Notes: generated from the letters alone by a model not told the origin. A stretch of 64,000 bases of DNA from Pseudomonas sp. B28(2017) (GCF_002113025.1 NZ_NEJH01000002.1:434001-498000); one strand, 5' to 3'. Positions 37,528-45,212 are shown, counted from the first letter of the stretch. Made by a program: numbers and translations.

Positions 37528-37652
37528 GACCCGATGTTTTTCGGGTCAAGTAGATCGCCCAGGCATGGGCCGGGGCAGACAACGACACATGAAGTGTCGT
37601 GGCACCGACGTACGTTGTCGGGCCGAGGGTTCTGTGCAGAAGGAGAAGTTGA
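37528..37652 (+). promoter_or_regulatory. structured 5' leader of the LOG-family gene
   Basis: Several stems are visible in the 125 bases before the start codon: GACCCG/CGGGTC (37528-37547), GCCC/GGGC (37557-37570), ACGACAC/GTGTCGT (37582-37600), and CCGAC/GTCGG (37605-37621). A competing long-range stem GACAACG/CGTTGTC (37578-37584 with 37613-37619) excludes the last two. TTCTG/CAGAA (37630-37641) lies next to the AAGGAG ribosome site. The mutual exclusion suggests, but does not prove, a regulatory leader. Confidence 0.45.
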
Positions 37653-38771
37653 ATGCCTTACCAACCGAATGACCTCCTGAGCCGTCATTTCGAAGAAAGC
37701 GGCCACGACCTCATCAGCAAGGTCGAAGAACAGCTCAAGCTGATTTCACCCGACAGCCCGAACACCCCGATCTACCGCGACATGATCCTGACCGTGCTAC
37801 GCATGGCCCAGGAAGACCACAACCGCTGGAATGCCAAAATCACCCTGCAAGCCCTGCGCGAACTGGAACAGGCTTTTCGCGTGCTCGAACAGTTCAAGGG
37901 ACGACGCAAGGTCACCGTCTTCGGCTCGGCTCGTACCCCTATGGAACATCCGCTCTACAGCATGGCCCGAGAACTCGGTGCCGCGCTGGCGCGCTCGGAG
38001 ATGATGGTCATCACTGGCGCCGGTGGCGGCATCATGGCCGCCGCCCATGAGGGCGCCGGCCTGACACACAGCCTGGGGTTCAACATCACCCTGCCCTTCG
38101 AACAGCATGCCAACCCCACTGTCGACGGCACGACCAACCTGCTGCCCTTCCACTTCTTCTTCACCCGCAAGCTGTTCTTCGTCAAGGAAGCCGATGCCCT
38201 GGTGCTGTGCCCGGGTGGCTTCGGTACCCTGGATGAAGCGCTGGAGGTGCTGACGCTGATCCAGACCGGCAAAAGCCCATTGGTACCAGTGGTGCTGCTC
38301 GACACGCCGGGTGGCAAATTCTGGCAAGGCGCACTGGACTTCATTCACCAGCAACTGGAGGAAAACCACTACATCCTGCCCACTGACATGAAGCTGGTGA
38401 AACTGGTCTACAACGTCGAAGACGCGGTAGAGCACATCAACCAGTTCTACAGCAACTTCCACTCCAGTCGCTGGCTCAAGCACCAGTTCCTGATTCGCAT
38501 GAATCACGTACTCAGCGACAGCGCACTCGAACACATGCAGGTGGCTTTCGCCGACCTGTGTCTGAACGACCATTTCCATCAGCACGTTTACAGCAGTGAG
38601 GAACACGACGAAACCGAATTCAGCCATCTGGCGCGGCTGGTCTTCAACTTCAACGCCCGCAATCATGGCCGCCTGCGCGAGCTTGTGGACTACATCAACC
38701 TGCCGGAAAACTGGGCACAATCAAAACCCCAGGTACAGCAGCGCACGCGGGAGCCGTCAAAGGTTACTTGA
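37653..38771 (+). CDS. LOG-family nucleotide hydrolase (TIGR00730 type)
   Basis: A 372-residue protein with a Rossmann-like LOG domain at about residues 88-270: VTVFGSART, the loop ITGAGGGIMAAAHEGA and the signature PGGFGTLDEALEVLTLIQTGK. These motifs mark phosphoribohydrolases that cleave nucleoside monophosphates, in plants for cytokinin activation and in E. coli (PpnN) for purine turnover. The N-terminal 85 residues and C-terminal 100 residues are extra helical regions, making it longer than the minimal LOG proteins. A structured leader precedes it and a terminator follows. Confidence 0.85.
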   Translation: MPYQPNDLLSRHFEESGHDLISKVEEQLKLISPDSPNTPIYRDMILTVLRMAQEDHNRWNAKITLQALRELEQAFRVLEQFKGRRKVTVFGSARTPMEHPLYSMARELGAALARSEMMVITGAGGGIMAAAHEGAGLTHSLGFNITLPFEQHANPTVDGTTNLLPFHFFFTRKLFFVKEADALVLCPGGFGTLDEALEVLTLIQTGKSPLVPVVLLDTPGGKFWQGALDFIHQQLEENHYILPTDMKLVKLVYNVEDAVEHINQFYSNFHSSRWLKHQFLIRMNHVLSDSALEHMQVAFADLCLNDHFHQHVYSSEEHDETEFSHLARLVFNFNARNHGRLRELVDYINLPENWAQSKPQVQQRTREPSKVT

Positions 38772-38780
38772 GGCATAAAA

Positions 38781-38813
38781 AACGGCCCGCTATCAAAATA
38801 GCGGGCCGTTTCA
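38781..38813. terminator. terminator between LOG gene and recX
   Basis: AACGGCCCGCTAT pairs with ATAGCGGGCCGTT, with T residues after it and an A run before it, so it can serve both converging genes. Confidence 0.88.
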
Positions 38814-38815
38814 GT

Positions 38816-39283
38816 TCAATCATCCATCCCTCGACCGCTGAACAGGCGGTTGATCATTTCCATGGAATATCCCCGATACGCCAGGAACCTGCCTTGTTTC
38901 GCTCTCTCCCGAGCGTCTGCCGGCAATTGCCCTGAGAACTTGCGTCGCCAGGTATCGGCCAGTTGCTCCTGCCAGTCGATACCGCTCTCACGCAGGGCGA
39001 GTTCAATATCCGAGCGCTGCAGGCCTCGCTGGCTCAACTCCTCACGAATGCGTAAAGGGCCATAACCGGAACGGGCGCGGTAGGAAACGAAACTTTCGAG
39101 ATAACGGGTTTCGGACAACAACCCCTCTTCCGTCAACCGGTCGAGTGCTGTTTCGATCATTTCAGGGAGGGCGCCGCGCTGACGCAGTTTACGCGTCAGC
39201 TCGACACGACCGTGCTCGCGTCGTGCGAGCAGGTCCATTGCGGTTCGCCGCACCGCGACCAGTGTATCGAGTACGGCGGTCAT
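38816..39283 (-). CDS. recX: RecA regulatory protein RecX
   Basis: A 155-residue helical protein of three RecX repeats, with [38 protein letters not shown] and the C-terminal [20 protein letters not shown]. RecX binds RecA filaments and limits their activity. It lies eight bases after recA on the same strand, so the two form one SOS-induced unit. Confidence 0.93.
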   Translation of the reverse strand: MTAVLDTLVAVRRTAMDLLARREHGRVELTRKLRQRGALPEMIETALDRLTEEGLLSETRYLESFVSYRARSGYGPLRIREELSQRGLQRSDIELALRESGIDWQEQLADTWRRKFSGQLPADARERAKQGRFLAYRGYSMEMINRLFSGRGMDD

Positions 39284-39291
39284 CGCTTTGA

Positions 39292-40350
39292 TCAGATATC
39301 AGCGTCAGCCAGGTCGTCTTCGGTCTCTTTGACCGCAGAAGCTTTGGCGTCTGCTACCGATGCCGGGGACAGCAGTTTGTCGCGCAGTTGCTTCTCGAGC
39401 GCTGCAGCGACTTCCGGGTTATCCGCCAGGAACTTGGCCGAGTTGGCTTTACCCTGACCGATCTTGGTGCCGTTGTAGGCATACCAGGCGCCGGACTTCT
39501 CAACGAAACCGTGCAGAACCCCGAGGTCGATCATCTCACCGTTGAGGTAGATGCCCTTGCCGTAAAGAATCTGGAACTCGGCCTGACGGAACGGCGAAGC
39601 CACCTTGTTCTTCACAACCTTGACGCGGGTTTCGCTACCGACGACTTCATCACCCTCTTTCACCGCGCCAGTACGACGGATGTCCAGACGAACCGATGCG
39701 TAGAACTTCAGTGCGTTACCACCGGTGGTGGTTTCCGGGCTACCGAACATCACGCCGATTTTCATACGGATCTGGTTGATGAAGATCACCAGGCAGTTGG
39801 CGTTCTTGATGTTACCGGTGATTTTACGCAGAGCCTGGGACATGAGACGGGCTTGCAGGCCCACGTGCATGTCACCCATTTCGCCTTCGATTTCAGCCTT
39901 AGGCACCAGGGCGGCCACGGAGTCGACGATGATCACGTCAACCGCGTTGGAACGCACCAGCATGTCGGTGATTTCCAGGGCCTGCTCGCCGGTGTCCGGC
40001 TGGGAAACCAGCAGGTCGTCAACGTTGACGCCCAGCTTGCCGGCATACTCAGGGTCGAGGGCGTGTTCAGCGTCGACGAATGCGCAGGTCGCGCCGGCTT
40101 TTTGAGCCTGGGCGATCACGGACAAGGTCAGCGTGGTTTTACCGGAAGATTCAGGACCGTAGATTTCAATAATACGGCCTTTTGGCAGACCGCCGATGCC
40201 GAGAGCGATGTCCAGACCCAGAGAGCCAGTGGAGATGGCCGGGATCGCCTGACGGTCCTGATCGCCCATACGCATTACGGCACCCTTGCCGAATTGACGT
40301 TCGATCTGACCCAGGGCCGCAGCCAAGGCTTTCTTCTTGTTGTCGTCCAT
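39292..40350 (-). CDS. recA: recombinase RecA
   Basis: A 352-residue ATP-dependent strand-exchange protein and LexA coprotease. The Walker A motif GPESSGKT lies at about residues 65-72, Walker [13 protein letters not shown] follows near 139-150, and the DNA-binding loop 2 region [20 protein letters not shown] is intact. The acidic C-terminus ends EDDLADADI. The ATG at 40350 (MDDNKKKAL) is the standard start. A LexA box lies 41 bp upstream. Confidence 0.98.
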   Translation of the reverse strand: MDDNKKKALAAALGQIERQFGKGAVMRMGDQDRQAIPAISTGSLGLDIALGIGGLPKGRIIEIYGPESSGKTTLTLSVIAQAQKAGATCAFVDAEHALDPEYAGKLGVNVDDLLVSQPDTGEQALEITDMLVRSNAVDVIIVDSVAALVPKAEIEGEMGDMHVGLQARLMSQALRKITGNIKNANCLVIFINQIRMKIGVMFGSPETTTGGNALKFYASVRLDIRRTGAVKEGDEVVGSETRVKVVKNKVASPFRQAEFQILYGKGIYLNGEMIDLGVLHGFVEKSGAWYAYNGTKIGQGKANSAKFLADNPEVAAALEKQLRDKLLSPASVADAKASAVKETEDDLADADI

Positions 40351-40390
40351 TAAAGTCCTCACGTAATCAATAAGGCCTGACGGCCAACAC

Positions 40391-40406
40391 CTGTATAAGT
40401 AGCCAG
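40391..40406 (-). promoter_or_regulatory. LexA box of recA
   Basis: CTGTATAAGTAGCCAG fits CTG-N10-CAG, in the gap between pncC and recA. Confidence 0.88.
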
Positions 40407-40433
40407 TATTATTCCACAGCGTTTGAGGATCGC

Positions 40434-40940
40434 CTACCCCTGATTTGAGATTTCTGCCGCGGCATACCGCAGCAGCCCCTCTAGCGCGGCCTTCACCGTT
40501 TGTCGGCGTACCTCGTCGCGGTCACCGGGGAAGTGCTGCAACTCGCTGAACACTCGCTCGCCAACGCCCCAGGCCAGCCATACCGTGCCCACTGGCTTGC
40601 TCGGCGAACCACCGTCCGGCCCGGCCACGCCACTGACCGCCACGGAAAAAAATGCGCGACTTTTCTCCTGCGCGCCCTTGGCCATCGCTTCGACCACCTC
40701 GCGACTGACCGCCCCCACCGTGGTGAACAACCCCACCGGGACACCCAGTTGCAGGTTCTTCTGCAGATTGGAGTAAGTGACATAACCGGCCTCGAACCAC
40801 GCCGAGCTGCCCGGAATACGGGTGATCGCCTCGGCGATCCCGCCTCCGGTACAGGACTCGGCCGTGGAAACATGGGCATTGAGAATCTGCAATTGCCTGC
40901 CTAGGTCAGCGGCGAGCTGGGTGATTACTTTCACGGTCAT
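40434..40940 (-). CDS. pncC: nicotinamide-nucleotide amidohydrolase (CinA C-terminal family)
   Basis: A 168-residue stand-alone CinA C-terminal domain. It has the family block [16 protein letters not shown] (about residues 25-40), [17 protein letters not shown] and [22 protein letters not shown]. It deamidates nicotinamide mononucleotide in NAD recycling. It lies upstream of recA as in other Pseudomonas and is the host gene flanking the phage-derived region to the right. Confidence 0.92.
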   Translation of the reverse strand: MTVKVITQLAADLGRQLQILNAHVSTAESCTGGGIAEAITRIPGSSAWFEAGYVTYSNLQKNLQLGVPVGLFTTVGAVSREVVEAMAKGAQEKSRAFFSVAVSGVAGPDGGSPSKPVGTVWLAWGVGERVFSELQHFPGDRDEVRRQTVKAALEGLLRYAAAEISNQG

Positions 40941-41052
40941 CTCCTGATGGGGCGGGATGGGTTAACCGTACACGAGCAGACCGCACTTGCAAGCTACGGG
41001 ACCGATCAAAATGTAAAGAACCAGAGGCTCTGGAAAAGGCCTGTCGGGGGAA

Positions 41053-41394
41053 TCAATCTTCCACGTCACCGGACGGAACATGGGCGATCCCCATGCGCTT
41101 GGCTGCCCAGCGCTCATACAGCCCTAAAACTACATCTGTCCCGGCCATTGCAGTTAAACAGCCACCCGCACAAGCAGCCCAAATGGAAACATTGGCGGCG
41201 TGCAGCAGCATGATGACCGAGGCGCCGCAAATCATGCTGGAGCCAGACCGCAGGCTCAGGCGCAGGATAAGGGGCCAGCCACGAACACCCTCTTTATCGG
41301 CACGCCACATTTCACCGGTAACGCCACCGAGTACTGGCAGGATGATGAGCAGCCACAGAGGCATGTCCAGCAACGCATATTGCTCAGCGGTCAT
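41053..41394 (-). CDS. pyocin/phage-type holin
   Basis: A 113-residue protein with two to three hydrophobic segments (MPLWLLIILPVLGGVTGEM, SMICGASVIMLLHAANVSIW, and a weaker LTAMAGTDVVLGLY) separated by a charged loop. It resembles the holin of the P. aeruginosa pyocin clusters, including the phrase GEMWRADKEGVRGWPL. Holins open the inner membrane for lysis. The ATG at 41394 fits better than one nine codons upstream. Two operator-like dyads lie just upstream (41455-41491), and the host gene pncC is only 112 bp downstream, so no tailocin structural genes follow. Confidence 0.82.
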   Translation of the reverse strand: MTAEQYALLDMPLWLLIILPVLGGVTGEMWRADKEGVRGWPLILRLSLRSGSSMICGASVIMLLHAANVSIWAACAGGCLTAMAGTDVVLGLYERWAAKRMGIAHVPSGDVED

Positions 41395-41454
41395 TTCATG
41401 CCTCCTTGAGTGAATGGTCACTCCATGTGTTTGTTATGGACAGGCAATCAGACT

Positions 41455-41491
41455 ATGCACCAATGCATAAACAGTCAATGCATTTACGCAT
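41455..41491. promoter_or_regulatory. two operator dyads upstream of the holin
   Basis: ATGCACCAATGCAT (41455-41468) and ATGCATTTACGCAT (41478-41491) both fit ATGC-N6-GCAT and are spaced 23 bp apart, about two helical turns. The same dyad is found at the repressor promoter (42340-42353). Confidence 0.6.
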
Positions 41492-41521
41492 CGAAAAGAC
41501 GCCCCAATGCTTTCAGGGCGC

Positions 41522-41551
41522 GAAAAAAAACCCGCTCGGGGAGCGGGTTTT
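41522..41551 (-). terminator. terminator of the repressor gene
   Basis: ACCCGCT pairs with AGCGGGT; on the minus strand the hairpin is followed by a run of eight T residues. Confidence 0.85.
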
Positions 41552-41568
41552 ATCCGAATGCACAGGTA

Positions 41569-42303
41569 TTAGCGGGCATACATCCCCCACCAGAAGACAT
41601 GTCCGAGGATAACTATCGACTCCCCCTGGATTTCCTGAAAGGTGTAGTCTTCGTCCGGATGTTCATCGCGGTTAAAGCTGCGCAGGCGAATCCCGGTTGG
41701 CAGCCGATACAGCTGCTTCACCCGCAATTGGCCGTTGTGATTGATTGCATAAAGGTCGCCGTCAACGATATCGCCAATACCGCACTTGCCGGCATTGACC
41801 CCGACCGTGGCACCGTCGCGCAGTACTGGCAACATGCTGTTACCCCGCACCGTCACGCATTTGGCCTGGTCGAACTGCACGCCGTTATGGCGCAGGCTTC
41901 GTTTGCCGAAGCGCAGGCTAGAGCGCTCGCTTTCTTCGATGACGAATCTTCCTGATCCTGCGGCCAATTCAACCTCGCGAAGAAAGGGGACCGACACCTC
42001 GTCGTCATCGACAGGGGTATCGTCGTCCCACAGACTTATATCCTTGAGTTCCGAATGCACGGGAGCGCGTCCGGCATTAGCGGCAGGCGCGACGTCCGCG
42101 CGGCCACGCAACTGGTCGGTGCTCACCGAGAAATACTCGGCGATCTTCGAAATATGCTTATCCGAAGGATCGACGATTTTCCCGCTGAGAATGCGCGAGA
42201 GCGTGGATTGAGGCACGCCGGTACGACGGTGAAGCTCCGTAGGGGAGATCCCGTGCTGATCGAGCAATGCTCTTAATACGGTAGATACGTTGCGTTTTTG
42301 CAT
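41569..42303 (-). CDS. LexA/CI-like phage repressor (PrtR type)
   Basis: A 244-residue repressor. An N-terminal XRE helix-turn-helix (GISPTELHRRTGVPQSTLSR) is followed by a linker with an Ala-Gly cleavage pair in LAAGSGRF. An S24 peptidase domain follows, with catalytic Ser156 in RGNSMLP and Lys196 in RVKQLYRL. Such repressors cleave themselves when RecA is activated and so release phage or pyocin genes. Starts at 42303 or at 42312 (three codons longer) are both possible. ATGC-N6-GCAT dyads occur at its own promoter and upstream of the holin. Confidence 0.88.
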   Translation of the reverse strand: MQKRNVSTVLRALLDQHGISPTELHRRTGVPQSTLSRILSGKIVDPSDKHISKIAEYFSVSTDQLRGRADVAPAANAGRAPVHSELKDISLWDDDTPVDDDEVSVPFLREVELAAGSGRFVIEESERSSLRFGKRSLRHNGVQFDQAKCVTVRGNSMLPVLRDGATVGVNAGKCGIGDIVDGDLYAINHNGQLRVKQLYRLPTGIRLRSFNRDEHPDEDYTFQEIQGESIVILGHVFWWGMYAR

Positions 42304-42339
42304 AATGCGCATAGTGCTTGTTCTTTTCAAAGAAGACAA

Positions 42340-42380
42340 ATGCCGAATTGCATAATCAATGCATAACATGATTTTTGCAT
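42340..42380. promoter_or_regulatory. operator region of the repressor/mutS-stub promoter
   Basis: One perfect dyad ATGCCGAATTGCAT (42340-42353) is followed by imperfect half-sites in ATGCATAACATGAT and GATTTTTGCAT. The region lies between the divergent repressor gene and the mutS stub and may affect both. Confidence 0.55.
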
Positions 42381-42513
42381 CGTAAAGGATGTCACCGGGC
42401 CGTGGCGCCTGCGTCGGGTAGACCGCCCATGGTAACCTTGCGTCCATCGCGGAAAAGCCCGGCCGTTGCCCCGCTTTTACCCCACCTCTTTCAACGAGCT
42501 TCCTGACAATCCG

Positions 42514-42570
42514 ATGAATAAAGCCGTCTCCGACCTGTCCTCCCACACCCCGATTGTGTTGGAGTACTAG
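42514..42570 (+). pseudogene. mutS: 5' stub of mutS at the prophage junction
   Basis: Eighteen codons read M-N-K-A-V-S-D-L-S-S-H-T-P, then I-V-L-E-Y and TAG. The first 13 residues fit the N-terminus of fluorescent-pseudomonad MutS (MNKAxSDLSxHTPMMQQYW). The match ends after CCCACACCCCGAT, although the following GAGTAC still resembles the host's CAGTAC. The stub is divergent from pncC, as mutS is in relatives. The rest of the 850-residue mismatch-recognition gene is not in the window; an 18-codon product has no function. This marks the point where foreign DNA joins the chromosome. Confidence 0.8.
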
Positions 42571-42573
42571 CGC

Positions 42574-42619
42574 AAAAAAGCCCTACAACCCCGAGATTGA
42601 AGGGCTGTAGGGCTTTTTT
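42574..42619. terminator. strong bidirectional terminator at prophage edge
   Basis: AAAAAAGCCCTACAACCC pairs with GGGCTGTAGGGCTTTTTT, with one bulge. It directly follows the mutS stub and would stop transcription in either direction across the junction. Confidence 0.88.
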
Positions 42620-42704
42620 GACATATCGCGGTTATTGTTCATTTGGCATTAAATGGCATAGATTGGCTTATGGTTTGCCCCATTTTTGCCCCATCAAAAT
42701 CGCC

Positions 42705-43442
42705 CTAGCCCTCCACACGACCGTCTAGAACCTCTATCCATTTCAGATTCATAGCCTTAAAAACTGATTCGAAATGGTTGTCGGGGAATTTGGCAATCTT
42801 GCCAAACTGATCAGTTGCATCCATCAGGACAATCAACGAAGTGGAAATGATTGCTTCTACAAACTCAGGTTTATCTTCCTGCTTATAGACCATGCTACTT
42901 TCACCCTGATGCCGGAACGCCAATACAGCTAGATCGTTATGAGAAAAAGCACATAGCATCGAGTACGGCGCAACCAGATGCGATAACTCCGCAGTGCCAA
43001 GATCGTCACTAATTTTTTTTGGTTTCAGGCCAGCAGCCCGAAAAACCTCACACTCGGATGCACAACTAACTTCCATTTCCTTGATCGGAGCCTTCAGAGC
43101 TTCAGGAATGTGGGGATCAGCGAGTATCCCCTTGTACACACGTCGCTCACCTCTCAATTTTTCGTAACGCATCTGGTCAACGTATACGCTATTGGACTTA
43201 AGCATCCTCATCGCTACGAGCGCCTCAATCATCGACCTTGCATGCGTAGCTGCATGCGTACACATATGGGCATTGGCCAGGCGCAGCGTTGCCTCAAACT
43301 GCTCGGCGATGGTTAGTACGAGGCTAACCCGTAAACGGTCCGGTGAATGCAGAGGGGGACGGGAGCGAATAATGAGACTTTGAAGATCTTCAAGTATCTG
43401 CTCCGCCACTTTGAGCAACGGTACGACTGTTGTAATGCTCAT
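42705..43442 (-). CDS. DUF5677-like protein, probable prophage cargo
   Basis: A 245-residue, largely helical protein. Its central region HAATHARSMIEALVAMRMLK and the later YSMLCAFSHNDLAVLAFRH resemble DUF5677-type proteins, in which a conserved His near such a segment recurs. Base composition is more AT-rich than the neighbouring phage genes, suggesting separate acquisition. It sits at the prophage end, a usual place for cargo. Function is unknown; a role in phage defence is conceivable but nothing in the sequence shows it. Confidence 0.7.
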   Translation of the reverse strand: MSITTVVPLLKVAEQILEDLQSLIIRSRPPLHSPDRLRVSLVLTIAEQFEATLRLANAHMCTHAATHARSMIEALVAMRMLKSNSVYVDQMRYEKLRGERRVYKGILADPHIPEALKAPIKEMEVSCASECEVFRAAGLKPKKISDDLGTAELSHLVAPYSMLCAFSHNDLAVLAFRHQGESSMVYKQEDKPEFVEAIISTSLIVLMDATDQFGKIAKFPDNHFESVFKAMNLKWIEVLDGRVEG

Positions 43443-43473
43443 CTATTCTCCATTGGGATGGCTCAACCATGCA

Positions 43474-44268
43474 TCAAAATAGTCCACCTAACGTGTTCGG
43501 TACCCAATTCATGATTACCAGTTCTCCACTGACAGTAGCCTTTCCCTGCCTCTGATTAGTGTTGCAGTAGCGAATTTCTAGTGTCTCCATGTGAAAGCCC
43601 GAAAAAACTCGCCGGATGTCGGGGTGATCATTGATGCTGACCATTACTCTACCCTTGCAGCGCCGCATGAAGTCGGCCATGCGCTTGTAATTCTCGAAAG
43701 GGAAATCCACCCCGTACCCGGCGGTCTGCCAGTACGGCGGATCCATGTAGTGGAAGGTATGGGCACGGTCGTAGCGTTCAGCGCATTCCAGCCAGGGGAG
43801 GTTTTCGACGTAGGTACCGGACAGACGCTGCCAGGCGGCTGAGAGGTTTTCCTCGATCCGCAGCAGGTTGATGGCCGGGCCGGTGGTGGCGGTACCGAAC
43901 GTCTGCCCAGTGACCTTGCCGGCGAAGGCGTGGTGCTGCAGGTAGAAAAATCGCGCAGCACGCTGGATGTCGGTGAGGGTTTCGGGGCGGGTCATTTTCT
44001 GCCACTCGAACACCTGGCGTGAGCTGAGCGCCCATTTGAATTGGCGCACGAACTCTTCGAGGTGGTTCTGCACAACACGGTACAGCGTCACCAGGTCGCC
44101 ATTGATGTCGTTGAGGACTTCAACCGGCGCGGCCTGGGGTCGCATGAAGTACAGCGCGGCGCCGCCGGCAAAGACTTCGACGTAGCATTCGTGTGGCGGA
44201 AAAAGTGGAATGAGGCGGTCGGCCAGACGGCGCTTACCGCCCATCCAAGGAATGATGGGAGTAGACAT
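43474..44268 (-). CDS. DNA adenine methylase (Dam family)
   Basis: A 264-residue N6-adenine methyltransferase of the alpha (Dam) class. The SAM-binding motif is near IPWMGGKRRLADRLIPLFP and VEVFAGGAALYF; the catalytic motif IV is DPPYW at about residues 178-182; and the later INDHPDIRRVF fits the target region. Pseudomonas lacks chromosomal Dam, so the enzyme may mark phage DNA or evade restriction. A perfect LexA box lies 18 bp upstream, so it should be induced by DNA damage. The ATG at 44268 is preferred over a TTG three codons earlier. Confidence 0.88.
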   Translation of the reverse strand: MSTPIIPWMGGKRRLADRLIPLFPPHECYVEVFAGGAALYFMRPQAAPVEVLNDINGDLVTLYRVVQNHLEEFVRQFKWALSSRQVFEWQKMTRPETLTDIQRAARFFYLQHHAFAGKVTGQTFGTATTGPAINLLRIEENLSAAWQRLSGTYVENLPWLECAERYDRAHTFHYMDPPYWQTAGYGVDFPFENYKRMADFMRRCKGRVMVSINDHPDIRRVFSGFHMETLEIRYCNTNQRQGKATVSGELVIMNWVPNTLGGLF

Positions 44269-44285
44269 AGAGAGCAAGACCTTTA

Positions 44286-44301
44286 CTGTATATATAAACA
44301 G
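44286..44301 (-). promoter_or_regulatory. LexA box of the adenine methylase gene
   Basis: CTGTATATATAAACAG is an essentially ideal LexA site (CTG-N10-CAG, fully AT-rich core), 18 bp from the methylase start. Confidence 0.9.
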
Positions 44302-44500
44302 GTGCTAGGCTCGCCGCGCTTTGTGCACGGAGCAAGAGCCTTGGCTGGACTTGCAGGGACCATCTGCAGGGACGGCGGCCAAGCTGGGTGTTGACGCACC
44401 CAGTTCGGTCGCTCTTTTTAACTTTAGTGTTGAGGTTGCAAAGCCGGAATGGCCCAGCAGTTCGTCACCTTACTCTCGCCGAATCGTCACGCCTCAACTA

Positions 44501-44516
44501 CTGTATATAAAACCAG
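44501..44516 (+). promoter_or_regulatory. LexA box of the coiled-coil gene
   Basis: CTGTATATAAAACCAG fits CTG-N10-CAG, 12 bp before the GTG at 44529. Confidence 0.88.
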
Positions 44517-44528
44517 CATCCGTAAGGT

Positions 44529-44906
44529 GTGACCGTGGACCCGTACGAAATCGAAGACACCAGCGACTGGCTTGGCTGCCCGACGCCGCTCGATACCTGC
44601 CGGCATCAGCTTCGAATGCTCGAGAACGAAATTCAGGAACTGACTCTGCAAATACGCCAGGCCCGACAAAACATCTTCAAGCTGGTTGAGATGCACACCG
44701 AAGCTGCCAATGAGCGCGATACGCTTCGCTCTCAATTGTCCACTGCCAAAGCTGAAGCGGCAGATGCGAACAGCCTCGCGACCGAGATCGAAACCCGGAG
44801 CAACTGGGAGTTGATGGCTAAGGACAAGCACATCAGCGAGCTCACCGCAAAGCTACGCGCCCTCACTTGCACAGATCAGCCCGTCGGGTTACCGGGCGAC
44901 AGGTAA
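44529..44906 (+). CDS. SOS-controlled coiled-coil protein of unknown function
   Basis: A 125-residue protein starting with GTG behind a TAAGG site. Residues 28-110 have a heptad-rich pattern (LRMLENEIQELTLQIRQARQ and on) predicting a long coiled coil; the N-terminus is acidic (EIEDTSDWLGCP). It is the only clear gene on the plus strand within the prophage segment shown, and it has its own LexA box. With the divergent, also LexA-controlled methylase it forms an SOS-responsive pair. I do not recognise the family. Confidence 0.7.
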   Translation: MTVDPYEIEDTSDWLGCPTPLDTCRHQLRMLENEIQELTLQIRQARQNIFKLVEMHTEAANERDTLRSQLSTAKAEAADANSLATEIETRSNWELMAKDKHISELTAKLRALTCTDQPVGLPGDR

Positions 44907-44939
44907 ATCCGGCATCAGCGCCCGCCCATAGACCTGACA

Positions 44940-44978
44940 CGCAGCCAGGGCGATCAATCCTTGATCGCCCTGGCTGCG
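44940..44978. repeat. perfect 18-bp inverted repeat
   Basis: CGCAGCCAGGGCGATCAA and TTGATCGCCCTGGCTGCG are exact reverse complements around the three-base loop TCC. It lies between the converging coiled-coil and holin genes. No T tract follows on either strand. Confidence 0.85.
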
Positions 44979-45017
44979 GTGATGGCGACAACTCTTTGAG
45001 CTCGCGCCAGTCCCTCC

Positions 45018-45212
45018 CTAGTTACTCAGCTTGGGTTGCAGGATCACCCGTGCCAGCATCACCAGAATGCCCAGAACGCCGTAGGCTGCAGGCGGCAGTA
45101 CCGCCTGCAACTGAGGCAGCATCTGCTCAGCAATGCCCAGCGCTGCAATCGCACCGCCAGCCTGAACGCTGGACATCTTCAGACCATCTTTCCAATTACT
45201 AATCAGTTGCAT
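45018..45212 (-). CDS. small membrane protein, probable prophage holin
   Basis: A 64-residue protein with two hydrophobic segments (VQAGGAIAALGIAEQML and AYGVLGILVMLARVI) around a short turn, and a basic C-terminus (LQPKLSN). Its size, topology and position 85 bp after the SleB-type hydrolase suggest the holin of this prophage. The start ATG at 45212 opens with MQLISNWKDGLKM, a short amphipathic N-terminus common in such phage proteins. The identity as holin is inferred. Confidence 0.65.
   Translation of the reverse strand: MQLISNWKDGLKMSSVQAGGAIAALGIAEQMLPQLQAVLPPAAYGVLGILVMLARVILQPKLSN

Noticed and set aside
44321..44689. plus-strand frame downstream of the first prophage LexA box
   Set aside because: It lacks a ribosome site, has no coherent composition and overlaps the better-supported coiled-coil gene in another frame.
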